This document shows positions 25,045 through 33,677 of a DNA stretch of 64,000 nt, in pieces; positions within the stretch are counted from its first letter, which is position 1; every line of letters starts with the position of its first letter. The notes under the pieces are model-generated. The model ran no database searches, was not told the origin of the DNA, and saw nothing but the letters and a program-made list of their open reading frames with translations. This DNA comes from Agathobaculum massiliense. GTDB lineage: Bacteria > Bacillota > Clostridia > Oscillospirales > Butyricicoccaceae. The position numbers and the translations under genes are program-made. The stretch lies in NCBI RefSeq assembly GCF_900291975.1, contig NZ_OMPN01000001.1, forward strand, positions 1,240,001-1,304,000, read 5' to 3'.

Positions 25045-25084
25045 GCAAAAAAGCGACACGCAGGGCCGACTGCCTGCGTGCCGC
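25045..25084 (-). terminator. Terminator of the 11-gene transketolase/ABC operon
   Basis: Stem CACGCAGG (25057-25064) with CCTGCGTG (25073-25080), followed on the reverse strand by TCGCTTTTTT. It lies just after the zinc dehydrogenase stop codon. Confidence 0.85.
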
Positions 25085-25093
25085 CGTATTGGG

Positions 25094-26134
25094 TCAGTCT
25101 GAGACTTTAATCAGGGTCTTGATGACTTCCTGCGCATGGGTGATCGTATACTGGAAAGCCTCGTCCGCCTGCTCAAACGGGAATTCCTTCGGCTCGATCG
25201 CCTTGAGGTCGATATAGCCCTTTTCGACCGCCTCGATTGCGAGTGGATAAATATTACGGTAGCGGAACACCGTGCGGATCTCCACTTCCTTGCGGGATAT
25301 CTCCAAAAAATTATAGCTGACATCCTGTGCAATGTTGCCCACCACAACGATCACGCCGCCGCTTTTGACATACCGGCCGGTCTGCGACATTGTCACCGGC
25401 GAGCCCGCCGTTTCAAAGACCACGTCGCAGCCCTTGCCGCCCGTCGCCTGCAATACGGCCTCGGTCACATCCACCTCTTTGGGGTTGGCCGTGACCGTCG
25501 CGCCCAGACGCTTCGCGCTCTCCAGCCGGTGCCCCACCAAGTCGGACACGATGATCTCGGTCGCGCCCATGGCCTTGCAGGCCAGCAGCGTCATAATGCC
25601 GATGGTACCCGAGCCCAGGATGCAGACGCTCTTCCCCAGCCCAACGCCGCCGCGCCTGGCCGCATGCATGCCGACCGCGAGCGGCTCCAGCATGGCGCCC
25701 TCCTGCATGGTCATATCGTCCGGCAGCTTGAAGCACATTTTGGCCGGAAAGGCCATGAACTTACGCAGCGCGCCGTCATACGGCGGCGCCGCGAGGAAAT
25801 GCACATCCGGACAGAGGTTGTATTTTCCTGTCAGGCAAAGCTCGCACTTGCCACAGGGTACGCCCGGCTCGAGCGCCACACGATCGCCGGGCTGCAGAGC
25901 AGTCACATCCGCGCCGCATTCGGTCACATATCCCGACACCTCATGCCCCAGGATAAACGGCAGCGGCGCCACCTTTTTCCCGATGCGGCCCTCCTTGTAA
26001 AAATGCGCGTCCGAACCGCAGATGCCGCAGTACTCCATCCGGACGACTACCTCGTCCGCGCCCGCCGCCGGCATTGGGCAGTCGGCCAGCTCAATGCGGC
26101 CCACCGCGGTCATATGCGCTTTTCTGTTTTTCAA
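25094..26134 (-). CDS. Zinc-dependent polyol/sorbitol-type dehydrogenase
   Basis: A medium-chain dehydrogenase of 346 residues that probably oxidises a polyol to a ketose with NAD. Catalytic zinc ligands are in CGICGSD and GHE, and the structural zinc site is the Cys cluster CGKCELCLTGKYNLC. The Rossmann fold (about 165-190) contains LGSGTIGIMTLLACKAMGA. It is the last gene of the operon, 10 bp after the transketolase C-terminal subunit. In a sulfo-TK-like scheme it could feed a sugar-like sulfonate into the isomerase/transketolase steps; a plain sorbitol or xylitol role is the alternative. Confidence 0.88.
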   Translation of the reverse strand: MKNRKAHMTAVGRIELADCPMPAAGADEVVVRMEYCGICGSDAHFYKEGRIGKKVAPLPFILGHEVSGYVTECGADVTALQPGDRVALEPGVPCGKCELCLTGKYNLCPDVHFLAAPPYDGALRKFMAFPAKMCFKLPDDMTMQEGAMLEPLAVGMHAARRGGVGLGKSVCILGSGTIGIMTLLACKAMGATEIIVSDLVGHRLESAKRLGATVTANPKEVDVTEAVLQATGGKGCDVVFETAGSPVTMSQTGRYVKSGGVIVVVGNIAQDVSYNFLEISRKEVEIRTVFRYRNIYPLAIEAVEKGYIDLKAIEPKEFPFEQADEAFQYTITHAQEVIKTLIKVSD

Positions 26135-26144
26135 TGCCGTTCCC

Positions 26145-27110
26145 TCACTTTCGCGCGATCGCCTTTTTCGCCTTTTCGCAGATCGCCTGCGCCGTCAGGC
26201 CGAAACGCTCCTGTAGGTAATCCACCGGACCGACTTCGCCGAACTCGTCCTGCACGCCGACCTTTTCCAGCGGTGCCCAGCAGGCCGATGCAAGCACATC
26301 CGCGACCGCGCTCCCCAGGCCGTTGATGACGTTGTGGTTTTCCGCAGTCACGACCGCGCCGGTCTCCTGCGCCGCACGGATGACTGCCGTCTCGTCCAGC
26401 GGCTTTACGCAAAACATATCCAGCACGCGCGCCTGTATCCCCTCTTTTTCCAGCAGCTCGGCCGCTTTGAGCGCCTCGGCCACACAGAAGCCCATCGCGA
26501 TGATCGTCACGTCCTTGCCATCGCGCAGCAGGTTGGCTTTGCCAACCTCGAACGTCGTACCCGCCTCGTAAATCGCGGGCGCGGTCTTGCGGTGCAGGCG
26601 GATATACCAGACGCCGTACGCCTCCTTTGCCATGCGCACGATCTCGCGTACCGCGACCGCGTCCGCAGGCTCCACGACCGTGATCTCCGGAATGCTGCGC
26701 ATGATCGCGATGTCCTCAAACGGCATGTGGGTGCCGCCGTTGAGCGCGGTCGTGATGCCGGGGTCGGAGCCGACGATCTTGACATTCTGCTTGGCATAGG
26801 CACAGGAGACAAAGATCTGGTCGCAGGCGCGGCGCGCCGCAAAGGGCGCGAACGTATGGGTAAACGGGATCTGTCCGGTCGCGGACAGGCCCGCCGCCAC
26901 GCCGAGCATGTTGGCCTCCTGTACGCCGCAGTCAAACGTATTTTCCGGAAACGCGGCCGCAAACGGCTTGGTCGCGGAGGCGTTCATCAGGTCCGCATCC
27001 AGAACGCAGACGCGCTCGTCCTCCGCCGCCAGCTCCATCAGAGTGCTACAGTACACCTTACGCAGCTCGGTATCGCCGTGCTTGTGAAAATCAGCTACTA
27101 TTACGCCCAT
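26145..27110 (-). CDS. Transketolase, C-terminal subunit
   Basis: The pyrimidine-binding plus C-terminal domains of a split transketolase (321 residues). The catalytic Glu that activates thiamine diphosphate is in DCGVQEANMLGVAAGLS, followed by FTHTFAPFAARRACDQIFVS. It pairs with the N-terminal subunit encoded 14 bp upstream. Transketolases move a two-carbon ketol unit between sugars. In the sulfo-TK pathway a split enzyme (SqwGH) acts on sulfofructose and sulfoerythrulose; this pair sits beside the same kinds of partner enzymes. Confidence 0.92.
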   Translation of the reverse strand: MGVIVADFHKHGDTELRKVYCSTLMELAAEDERVCVLDADLMNASATKPFAAAFPENTFDCGVQEANMLGVAAGLSATGQIPFTHTFAPFAARRACDQIFVSCAYAKQNVKIVGSDPGITTALNGGTHMPFEDIAIMRSIPEITVVEPADAVAVREIVRMAKEAYGVWYIRLHRKTAPAIYEAGTTFEVGKANLLRDGKDVTIIAMGFCVAEALKAAELLEKEGIQARVLDMFCVKPLDETAVIRAAQETGAVVTAENHNVINGLGSAVADVLASACWAPLEKVGVQDEFGEVGPVDYLQERFGLTAQAICEKAKKAIARK

Positions 27111-27124
27111 GGCTCTCCCCTCCT

Positions 27125-27961
27125 TTACAGCGCCGCGAGCTGGCTGTCCAGCTCGGCCATGGCCTGATCCATCTGCTCCCTGGTAACCGGCATGTTGTGC
27201 GAGCCGACCTTGCCCTCGGCCAGCGAAACGCCCTTGCCCTTGACCGTGTTCAGCACGATCATGGAGGGCCGCTCGCCCTGCTGCTTGGCCTTATGGATGG
27301 CCTCGCTGATCTGCTCTACGTCGTGTCCGTCCACGCTCTGCGCGTACCAGCCGAACGCCTCGTATTTGCCCGCCAGATCGCCCAGCTCGCAGACCTCGCT
27401 GATCGTCCCGTCGATCTGGCACTTGTTGTAATCCGTAAACGCGATCAGGTGGGACAGCTTGTGCTGCGCCGCGAAAAGCGCGGCCTCCCATACCTGGCCC
27501 TCCTGGCTCTCGCCGTCGCCGATGATCAGGTAGGTGTAGTTATCCAACCCCTTTTTGCGGTTGCCGCAGGCGATGCCCACGGCCGAGCTGGTCCCCTGTC
27601 CCAGCGAGCCGGTCGTCATGTCGATGCCGGGCGTGCGGTTCATGTCGCAATGGCTGGGCAGGTTGGTACTCGGCTTGTTGAGCGTGAGCAACTCCTCTTT
27701 TGGGAAAAAGCCCTTCAGCGCCAGCGTGGCGTATACCGCCGGCCCCGCATGCCCCTTGGAGCAAACCAGCCAGTCCCGATCCTCCTTGTGCGGGTCGGCT
27801 GGATCGATGTTCATTTCCCCGCCGTACAGCACGGCCAGCACGTCGCAGATGGACAGCGCGCCGCCCACATGCCCAACGCCCAGCGTGCCGATCGCGCGCA
27901 TGGTCTCCTTTCGGATGGAAACGGCAAATTTCTGGAGGTCTTTTTTGGCCTGCATATCCAT
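27125..27961 (-). CDS. Transketolase, N-terminal subunit
   Basis: The thiamine-diphosphate-binding half of a split transketolase (278 residues). It contains GHVGGALSICDVLAVLY, KGHAGPAVYATLALKGFF, DMTTGSLGQGTSSAVG and the ThDP motif beginning GDGESQEGQVWEA. The usual GHPD motif reads SHCD (NLPSHCDMNRTPGID), a small change close to the substrate funnel. The ATG follows GAGGGG. It is co-transcribed with the C-terminal half and the RpiB-family gene. Confidence 0.93.
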   Translation of the reverse strand: MDMQAKKDLQKFAVSIRKETMRAIGTLGVGHVGGALSICDVLAVLYGGEMNIDPADPHKEDRDWLVCSKGHAGPAVYATLALKGFFPKEELLTLNKPSTNLPSHCDMNRTPGIDMTTGSLGQGTSSAVGIACGNRKKGLDNYTYLIIGDGESQEGQVWEAALFAAQHKLSHLIAFTDYNKCQIDGTISEVCELGDLAGKYEAFGWYAQSVDGHDVEQISEAIHKAKQQGERPSMIVLNTVKGKGVSLAEGKVGSHNMPVTREQMDQAMAELDSQLAAL

Positions 27962-27973
27962 ATTTTCCCCTCC

Positions 27974-28453
27974 TCAGTTGTGGTAGATGCCCTTTTCGAT
28001 GCCCTTGACTTCCTCGCGCGCCTTGGTCAGGAACTCCTGGCGCCACGGCTCCAGGTTCTCGGTGAACGCGGTGTTCAGGAATTTATCCACAATGGCGCAG
28101 CCCGCAAAGTCCGCGGTGATCCAGCCGCCCATGGTCAGGATGTTTGCGTCGTTGATGGCGCGACACTTTTCCGCCGCATAGGTATTCTCGCAGACCGCCG
28201 CGTAAACGCCCGGATATTTGTTCGCCACGATCGCCATGCCCATACCGGTGCCGCAGATCAGGATGCCCTTTTCATACTCCTTCCTGGAGATCTTTTCCGC
28301 GACCACGGGCGCCACCATGTAATACGGCTGGCCGTGCTCCATATCCTGCGTGCCGCAGTCCTCCACCTCATACCCAAGCTCAACCAGGTGCGCCTTAACC
28401 GCCTCCTTGAGCGGGAAGCCCGACTTATCCGAACCAATCACAATCTTTTTCAT
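27974..28453 (-). CDS. RpiB/LacAB-family sugar isomerase
   Basis: The 159-residue isomerase belongs to the family of ribose-5-phosphate isomerase B. It has the start GSDKSGFPLKEAVKAHL, the CGTGMGMAIVANK loop with active Cys, and ARAINDAN-like KCRAINDANILTMGGW. Family members interconvert aldose and ketose phosphates; SqwI, a family member, isomerises 4-deoxy-4-sulfoerythrose. The context without any kinase favours a substrate whose anionic group is not phosphate. The ATG at 28453 is chosen because GGGGAGG lies 8 bp upstream. Confidence 0.9.
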   Translation of the reverse strand: MKKIVIGSDKSGFPLKEAVKAHLVELGYEVEDCGTQDMEHGQPYYMVAPVVAEKISRKEYEKGILICGTGMGMAIVANKYPGVYAAVCENTYAAEKCRAINDANILTMGGWITADFAGCAIVDKFLNTAFTENLEPWRQEFLTKAREEVKGIEKGIYHN

Positions 28454-28473
28454 AGATATCCTCCCCTTCTTTA

Positions 28474-29595
28474 TCACAGGATGCCTTTCAGCAGTGCATA
28501 TACGGTTTGTTCATTCATTACTGCGGGCGTGAGCTGGATGATCGCCGCGCCCAAGCCGACCTTGGTGATATGCTCCAGGTTTTCCTCCCGCACGCCCAGC
28601 TGCCCCAGGCGGGTCGGCATGCCCATGGATTCCATCAGCGCCTCGACCGCGTCCGCGAGCGCGCCCGCATCCGCATAACCCAGGTAGGCGGACAGCGCCT
28701 GCAGCTTTTCCGCCGCCCCTTCCCTGCACAGGCGGATAAACGCCGGCAGGGTGATCGAGCAGGCGGTGCCGTGGCTGGCGTGGTACTCGGTGGTCAGCGG
28801 AAAGCTGAGCGCGTGGATGCCGGTCGTGCGCGTCTGGCTGAATGCCACGCCTGCGATCATGCTCGCCTTGATCATGGCGCCGCGCGCCTCGAGATCGTTC
28901 GGGTCGTCATACGCCCTCTTGATAAAGCGGAGGATGAGCTGCATCGCGCCCATCGCCAGCATATCGCACATGGGCTGGCTCTCCTTGTTCCAATACGCCT
29001 CGATCGCGTGGCAGAATGCGTCCATGCCGGTCGAAGCGGTCACGGCGGGCGGCAGCGAATAGGTCAGTTCCGGATCGATCACCGCATAATCCGCCCAGAA
29101 GCGGTCGGTAACGAGCGGCATTTTGATGCCGGCCTTTTTATTCGTGAACACGCCGACATTCGTGACCTCGCTACCCGTACCCGCGGTCGTGGGTACGCAG
29201 ATCAGCATGGTCTTGCGCTCGGAAAAGGTCTTGGTGCCGCCGCTGTAATAGTCGTAGATGCTGCCCTCATCCCGCGTCAGGCAGGCGACGATCTTGGCAA
29301 CGTCCATCGAGCTGCCGCCGCCCAGACCGATCACGCAGTCCGCTTTCAGCGCGCGCGCGGCCGCGGCCGCGGCATCCACGCTTTCGCACGACGGATTCGG
29401 CTCGATATCGCTGAAATAGCCGACGGTTTTGCCGATCAGGCTTTCGCCGATCCGCTGCGCCACGCCGTTCTGGTACAGGAACGGGTCGGAAATAATCAGC
29501 ACGTTTTCGCCCGCGATGTAAGACGCCATCTTTTGTGAGACCCCGTAATCAAACAGGATCTTGACCGGCATGTAATAATGAAACGCTTTTTCCAT
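28474..29595 (-). CDS. Iron-containing (group III) alcohol dehydrogenase
   Basis: The 373-residue NAD(P)-dependent dehydrogenase has the dinucleotide loop [23 protein letters not shown], and the metal ligands Asp and His in [14 protein letters not shown] plus [16 protein letters not shown]. Such enzymes reduce aldehydes to alcohols in fermentation. In sulfo-TK and taurine fermentation a relative (SqwF/SarD) reduces sulfoacetaldehyde to isethionate, disposing of electrons. Its place between the transporter and isomerase genes suits that role, but the substrate is inferred only. Confidence 0.9.
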   Translation of the reverse strand: MEKAFHYYMPVKILFDYGVSQKMASYIAGENVLIISDPFLYQNGVAQRIGESLIGKTVGYFSDIEPNPSCESVDAAAAAARALKADCVIGLGGGSSMDVAKIVACLTRDEGSIYDYYSGGTKTFSERKTMLICVPTTAGTGSEVTNVGVFTNKKAGIKMPLVTDRFWADYAVIDPELTYSLPPAVTASTGMDAFCHAIEAYWNKESQPMCDMLAMGAMQLILRFIKRAYDDPNDLEARGAMIKASMIAGVAFSQTRTTGIHALSFPLTTEYHASHGTACSITLPAFIRLCREGAAEKLQALSAYLGYADAGALADAVEALMESMGMPTRLGQLGVREENLEHITKVGLGAAIIQLTPAVMNEQTVYALLKGIL

Positions 29596-29603
29596 TTTGA
29601 AAT

Positions 29604-30533
29604 TTACCCTCTTTCCTCAACAGGTTCCATGCTGCCCGTCTCGTTTTTGCGCTGCTCCAGCAGAATACCGAGCGCGCCAATCAGGATGACCGCCATGCCG
29701 CCAAGCTGCACCACGGTCAGCTTTTCCCCGAACGCGAAAAAGCAGATCAGCGACGCCACGACCGGCATGAACAGCAGAAACACCTTGACAAACCATACGG
29801 GGAACCGCCGCAGGTCGTAATAGTAAACAATGTAGACCAGCGTCTGCCCCACGCTGGCGAGCAGCAGCATCCAGCCATAATAGGGCGTGCGGATACAGTT
29901 CATGATCTCGCCCAGGCTGCCCGCCGCCGCGGATGCCGCGATAAAGCACAGCATACAGACGAAATTGTTGTAGTACGCCACCACGTTGTCGCACACGGGG
30001 TTGCGCTTGTCGTGCTGCGCGCTTTTGATTACAAACGCGTTGATCGACACAAAGAGCGCGCTAAGCAGATAGAACAGGTTGCCCAGGTTGAACAGCTCCA
30101 GATGGGCGGGGTTCAGCCCCATCGTGATGAACACGCCCAGCAGCATGACCACGATGCAGCACCACTGCTTCCAGCTCAGGCGCGTCTTGTAGATCACGGC
30201 GGAGATCACCGCCACCATCAGGATATCGCACTTGAGCAGCGCCGTACCCGTGCTGGCGCTGCCGAGCGACAGGCCCACGAACGCGGTCGCATCCAGCAGG
30301 AAGCCCAGCACGCCGATCGTCACCAGCTTAGGCCAGACAAAGCGCACCTGCAGCAGAAGCTTCAGTTCCCCGCGCAGCGCCATCAGCACGGTCAGGAACA
30401 CCATGACGATCAGGCGGATGTATACGCCCATTGAAAACACGGACATGCCCGCCACCGTCTGCTGGCTCGCCACATAATAGGTACCCCAAATCACGGCAAG
30501 AAGCAGTACGGGGAAGACCGGTCTTCCTTTCAT
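29604..30533 (-). CDS. DMT-superfamily (EamA) transporter
   Basis: A 309-residue membrane protein with about ten helices in two EamA repeats (start [21 protein letters not shown], i.e. [13 protein letters not shown]; second repeat [21 protein letters not shown]). DMT proteins export metabolites such as amino acids or act as permeases. Because the operon already contains a complete ABC importer, this one is a candidate exporter of an end product. It overlaps no gene, with 8-bp and 13-bp gaps on either side. Confidence 0.85.
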   Translation of the reverse strand: MKGRPVFPVLLLAVIWGTYYVASQQTVAGMSVFSMGVYIRLIVMVFLTVLMALRGELKLLLQVRFVWPKLVTIGVLGFLLDATAFVGLSLGSASTGTALLKCDILMVAVISAVIYKTRLSWKQWCCIVVMLLGVFITMGLNPAHLELFNLGNLFYLLSALFVSINAFVIKSAQHDKRNPVCDNVVAYYNNFVCMLCFIAASAAAGSLGEIMNCIRTPYYGWMLLLASVGQTLVYIVYYYDLRRFPVWFVKVFLLFMPVVASLICFFAFGEKLTVVQLGGMAVILIGALGILLEQRKNETGSMEPVEERG

Positions 30534-30546
30534 GTCGCCTCGCCCC

Positions 30547-31290
30547 TTACCACCATTTGATTTGGCTCGTTACATATTCGCGCAGGCGGATGAATTCCTC
30601 GCTCGCAATATCGCGCGGGCGGGGCAGTTCGATCTTCAGCTCTTCCTTGACCGTTGTCGGCTTCTGCGACAAAATCAGGCACTTGTTGGAGAGGTAGACC
30701 GCCTCCTCCACGTTGTGCGTGATGAAAATGACCGTGCTTCCGGTCGCCTGCCACAGCTTGATGACCTCGTCCTCCAGATAGTACCGCATTTTAATATCCA
30801 TCTGGCCGTACGGCTCATCCATCAGCAGCAGGTCGGGGTGTAGCGCGAAGCTGCGCCCGATGACAATGCGCTGCTCGGTCGAGGTACTCAGCTCATGCGG
30901 ATAGGCGTTGCGCGCCTTTTCCAGGCCGAGGATCTCCAGGATTTCATCCGTGCGCTGCTTGATCACCTTTTCCTCGACCTTTTTGGTTTCCAGCCCGAAG
31001 CGGATGTTCTGTTCAACCGTCAGCCACGGGAACGCGGACGGTTCCTGAAACACGAACGAGAGGTTGTGCTTCTGCGGGTCCGCCGGTTCGCCGTCGATCA
31101 GGATCTGCCCCTCGGTCGGCTCGATCAGCTTGACGAGTAGGTTGAGGAACGTCGTCTTGCCGCAGCCCGTCGGGCCGACAATGCAGACAAAGTCGCCCTT
31201 ATTGATATCGAACGAGATATTGTCCAGCACTTTCAGGTCGCCAAAACATTTTGTCAGGTTCCTGACCTTTACCTTTACTTGATCGCTCAT
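30547..31290 (-). CDS. ABC transporter ATPase (SsuB/TauB type) with degenerate signature motif
   Basis: A 247-residue nucleotide-binding subunit. Walker A GPTGCGKT (39-46), Q-loop FQEPSAFPWL, Walker B LLLMDEP and the switch His192 (ITHN) are intact. The LSGGQ signature is LSTST (134-138). Its partner at 31308 has a good signature but lacks the switch His. Together they could form one complete and one degenerate ATP site. ATG 31290 follows GGGAGGTG. It belongs to the nitrate/sulfonate/taurine importer family. Confidence 0.92.
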   Translation of the reverse strand: MSDQVKVKVRNLTKCFGDLKVLDNISFDINKGDFVCIVGPTGCGKTTFLNLLVKLIEPTEGQILIDGEPADPQKHNLSFVFQEPSAFPWLTVEQNIRFGLETKKVEEKVIKQRTDEILEILGLEKARNAYPHELSTSTEQRIVIGRSFALHPDLLLMDEPYGQMDIKMRYYLEDEVIKLWQATGSTVIFITHNVEEAVYLSNKCLILSQKPTTVKEELKIELPRPRDIASEEFIRLREYVTSQIKWW

Positions 31291-31307
31291 ACGGACACCT
31301 CCCTGCG

Positions 31308-32063
31308 TCACAGGCTCAGATCGGTATCCGCCACGATTTCGTTACGAAGCCGCAGGAATGCCTGATCGGTATAGTTTCTTGGTCTGGGCATTTCGGGTAT
31401 GTATTCCTTCTTCACGCTGGTCGGATGGCCGCCGAGCAGGATGATCCGGTCGCCCAGATAAATGGCCTCCTCCACGTTGTTGGTGACGAAGATGACCGTG
31501 CGCTTGTTCTTCTCCCAGATCTTGAGAATCTCGTCCTCCATGGAATAACGGGTCTGCGCGTCCAGCGCGCCGAACGGTTCGTCCATCAGCATAATGTCGG
31601 ACTCGCTGGCATAAGCGCGCGCGATGCCCACGCGCTGCTTCATGCCGCCGGAGAGCTGCTTGGGCAGCGCCTTTTCAAAGCCCTGCAGCCCGACCAGGTC
31701 GATATATTTCTGCGCGTTTGCCTGTCGGGTGGCCTTATCCACGCCCTTGAGCTTCTGGTTCATCTCTACGTTGCCCATGACCGATTTCCATGGGAAAAGC
31801 GCGTAGCGCTGGAACACCAGACCCAAGTCGCCCATTTTGGGCCGCCCGTCCGCAAATTCCACCGTACCCGAGGTCTGCTCGTCCAACTCGGCAAGGATGT
31901 TCAGCAGAACGGTTTTGCCGCATTGCCCCGGCCCCAGAATCACGAGGAATTCGTTTTCCTTCACCGTCAGGTTGATATCCTTCAAAACCTCTACCGAGTT
32001 CTTTTTGGAAGCGAATGTTTTGGAGAGGTTTTTGATCACAATTTTGTCTCTGAGAACTGCCAC
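31308..32063 (-). CDS. ABC transporter ATPase (SsuB/TauB type) with H-loop His replaced
   Basis: A 251-residue subunit with Walker A GPGQCGKT (44-51), signature LSGGMKQRV (137 on) and Walker B IMLMDEPF. The H-loop reads VTNN, with Asn195 where the switch His belongs. The GTG start at 32063 is preferred: AAGGAG lies 10 bp upstream and the product then begins at the conserved IVIKNLSKTF strand. The 5' end overlaps the upstream permease by 28 bp. A longer in-frame ORF reaching 32234 is a permease shadow. Confidence 0.9.
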   Translation of the reverse strand: MAVLRDKIVIKNLSKTFASKKNSVEVLKDINLTVKENEFLVILGPGQCGKTVLLNILAELDEQTSGTVEFADGRPKMGDLGLVFQRYALFPWKSVMGNVEMNQKLKGVDKATRQANAQKYIDLVGLQGFEKALPKQLSGGMKQRVGIARAYASESDIMLMDEPFGALDAQTRYSMEDEILKIWEKNKRTVIFVTNNVEEAIYLGDRIILLGGHPTSVKKEYIPEMPRPRNYTDQAFLRLRNEIVADTDLSL

Positions 32064-32812
32064 GGGCAAAGCACTCCTTCCATTTTCTGCAGTATCGTGG
32101 ACAGCAGGAAGCTTACCACGCCGATTGCCAGCATGCAGACGACGATCAACGCCGTGTCGCCGCTCTCCTGCCCGCGGACGATCAGGAAGCCGACGCCCTG
32201 CCGCGCCACGATCATTTCCGCCGCAACCACACACATCCAGCCGCTCGACAGCGCGGTGCGGATGCCGGCCAGGATAGCGGGGATGGTGGCCGGAAACGCC
32301 ACGTCAACCAAAAGCTGCTTACGGTTCGCGCCCAGAACCTTGCCCGCGCTGATCATCAGCGGGTCGATCGCACGGATGCCCGCGCTGGTGTTCAGCACGA
32401 TCGGCACGAACGAGCCGATGAATACGATCACCCATTTGGAAAGCTCGCCGATGCCGAACCACAGGATGATCACGGGGATCCATGCGATCGGCGGGATCGG
32501 GCGCAGCATTTCGAAAAGCGGCCCGAAAAGCGCGTTAAAGCCCTTGCTCCAGCCGATGCCGATGCCGAGCGCAACGCCCAGCACAACCGCAAAGAAGAAT
32601 GCGATCAGAACACGCTGCAGGCTGGCCCAGATATGCGCCGGCAGCGTTGCGTTAGCGATCGGGTCGGCCATGATCTGCAGGAATTTCTCCAGCGTTGCCG
32701 CCGGTGTCGGTACCATCGAGCCCTCCTGTCCGGAAAGGACCACCCAGAGGACAACGAAAATACCGATCGAGCAGACGGACAGCAGTATATTCACCCATTT
32801 GATATTTTTCAT
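32036..32812 (-). CDS. ABC transporter permease (SsuC/TauC family), second copy
   Basis: A 258-residue permease with about six helices and the family motif IPPIAWIPVIILWFGIGELSK, then the EAA loop GANRKQLLVDVAFPATIPAIL (here GANRKQLLVDVAFP). The start codon overlaps the stop of the preceding permease (TGATG), with GGAGG upstream. The two permeases differ clearly, so the membrane part is probably a heterodimer, matching the two different ATPases. Confidence 0.92.
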   Translation of the reverse strand: MKNIKWVNILLSVCSIGIFVVLWVVLSGQEGSMVPTPAATLEKFLQIMADPIANATLPAHIWASLQRVLIAFFFAVVLGVALGIGIGWSKGFNALFGPLFEMLRPIPPIAWIPVIILWFGIGELSKWVIVFIGSFVPIVLNTSAGIRAIDPLMISAGKVLGANRKQLLVDVAFPATIPAILAGIRTALSSGWMCVVAAEMIVARQGVGFLIVRGQESGDTALIVVCMLAIGVVSFLLSTILQKMEGVLCPWQFSETKL

Positions 32813-33591
32813 CACTTATACCTCCAGGGCGCAACCTTTTTCTCGCAGAGGCTGAGCAACCCGCTCATGATGGCGCCGGTGACGCCGATGACCGCCATGC
32901 CGACAATGATGATCTCCGGCCGGCTAAGCGAGCGGCCGATCTGGATCATATAGCCGAGGCCCTGCGTGGAGGCGAGCATTTCCGCCGCGACCAGCGTGGA
33001 CCAGGAGTTTCCGAGCGATATGCGTATGCCCGTGAACACCATGTTCATGGACGAGGGGATGCATACCTTTGTGAACACCTGCCATCGCGAGGCGCCGAAC
33101 GTTTTCGCCACGTTAATCAGCGTCTGGTTGGTCAGCTTGATGCCCAGGTACGAGTTAACCACGCATGGCACAAACGCTGATACAAATATGATGAATACCT
33201 TTGCGTTAAAGCCGATGCCCATGGTCAGGATAATGATCGGGATCCATGCGATCGGCGGGATCGGGCGAATGATCTCAAACAGCGGGGTGAACAGCGAATC
33301 CAGCACCTTATAGTATCCCATGAACAAGCCGAGCGGGATGCCGATGACAATCGCCAGCAGGAAGCCGCTCAAAGAAAGCTTGATGCTTGCCAGGAAATGC
33401 ACCGGAATGGTCGCGCCGTCCGGCTTCTTTTCGACCATTTTGGTGAACAGGGTTTCCAGTGCTGTGGAGGGCGCGCACAGCGTGCGCTCGGATACCAGGC
33501 CGAACCGGACGCTGCATTCCCATATGCCGAAAAACAGGACCAGGCCCAGTATGCTCAACAGCACCAGCTTGAGTTTTTTGTTTTGTTTCAT
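32812..33591 (-). CDS. ABC transporter permease (SsuC/TauC family), first copy
   Basis: A 259-residue inner-membrane permease with RPIPPIAWIPIIILTMGIG and the EAA loop TFGASRWQVFTKVCIPSSM. It forms the transmembrane path with the next gene's product. The ATG at 33591 has a GGTGG site; the longer in-frame start at 33663 lies in the intercistronic hairpin and is rejected. Confidence 0.92.
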   Translation of the reverse strand: MKQNKKLKLVLLSILGLVLFFGIWECSVRFGLVSERTLCAPSTALETLFTKMVEKKPDGATIPVHFLASIKLSLSGFLLAIVIGIPLGLFMGYYKVLDSLFTPLFEIIRPIPPIAWIPIIILTMGIGFNAKVFIIFVSAFVPCVVNSYLGIKLTNQTLINVAKTFGASRWQVFTKVCIPSSMNMVFTGIRISLGNSWSTLVAAEMLASTQGLGYMIQIGRSLSRPEIIIVGMAVIGVTGAIMSGLLSLCEKKVAPWRYK

Positions 33592-33624
33592 AATCCACCA
33601 GCCTGCCTCACTTGATGATTTACA

Positions 33625-33655
33625 AAAGGAGAGGGGCGGAGAGCCCCCCTCCTTT
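33625..33655 (-). repeat. Intercistronic hairpin after the solute-binding protein gene
   Basis: Stem AAAGGAGAGGGGC / GCCCCCCTCCTTT with one mismatch and a 5-nt loop, no T run of note on the reverse strand. Such stems protect the upstream mRNA and raise binding-protein levels. Confidence 0.6.
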
Positions 33656-33677
33656 GCCAACAAACGTGTTTGGGTTG

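Noticed and set aside
23787-25217. 476-residue forward open frame rich in Arg, His and Gln
   Set aside because: Antisense to the PfoR-like gene; composition is typical of a reverse-frame shadow.
25094-28453. Plain pentitol catabolism (xylitol or ribitol via xylulose)
   Set aside because: This would need a xylulokinase or ribulokinase, and none is encoded; it remains the simplest alternative if a kinase is found elsewhere.
27962-28473. TPP riboswitch in front of the transketolase genes
   Set aside because: The gaps between these genes are only about 10-20 bp and contain no THI-box sequence.
31425-32855. 476-residue forward open frame across ABC genes
   Set aside because: Antisense to an ATPase and permease that carry intact family motifs.
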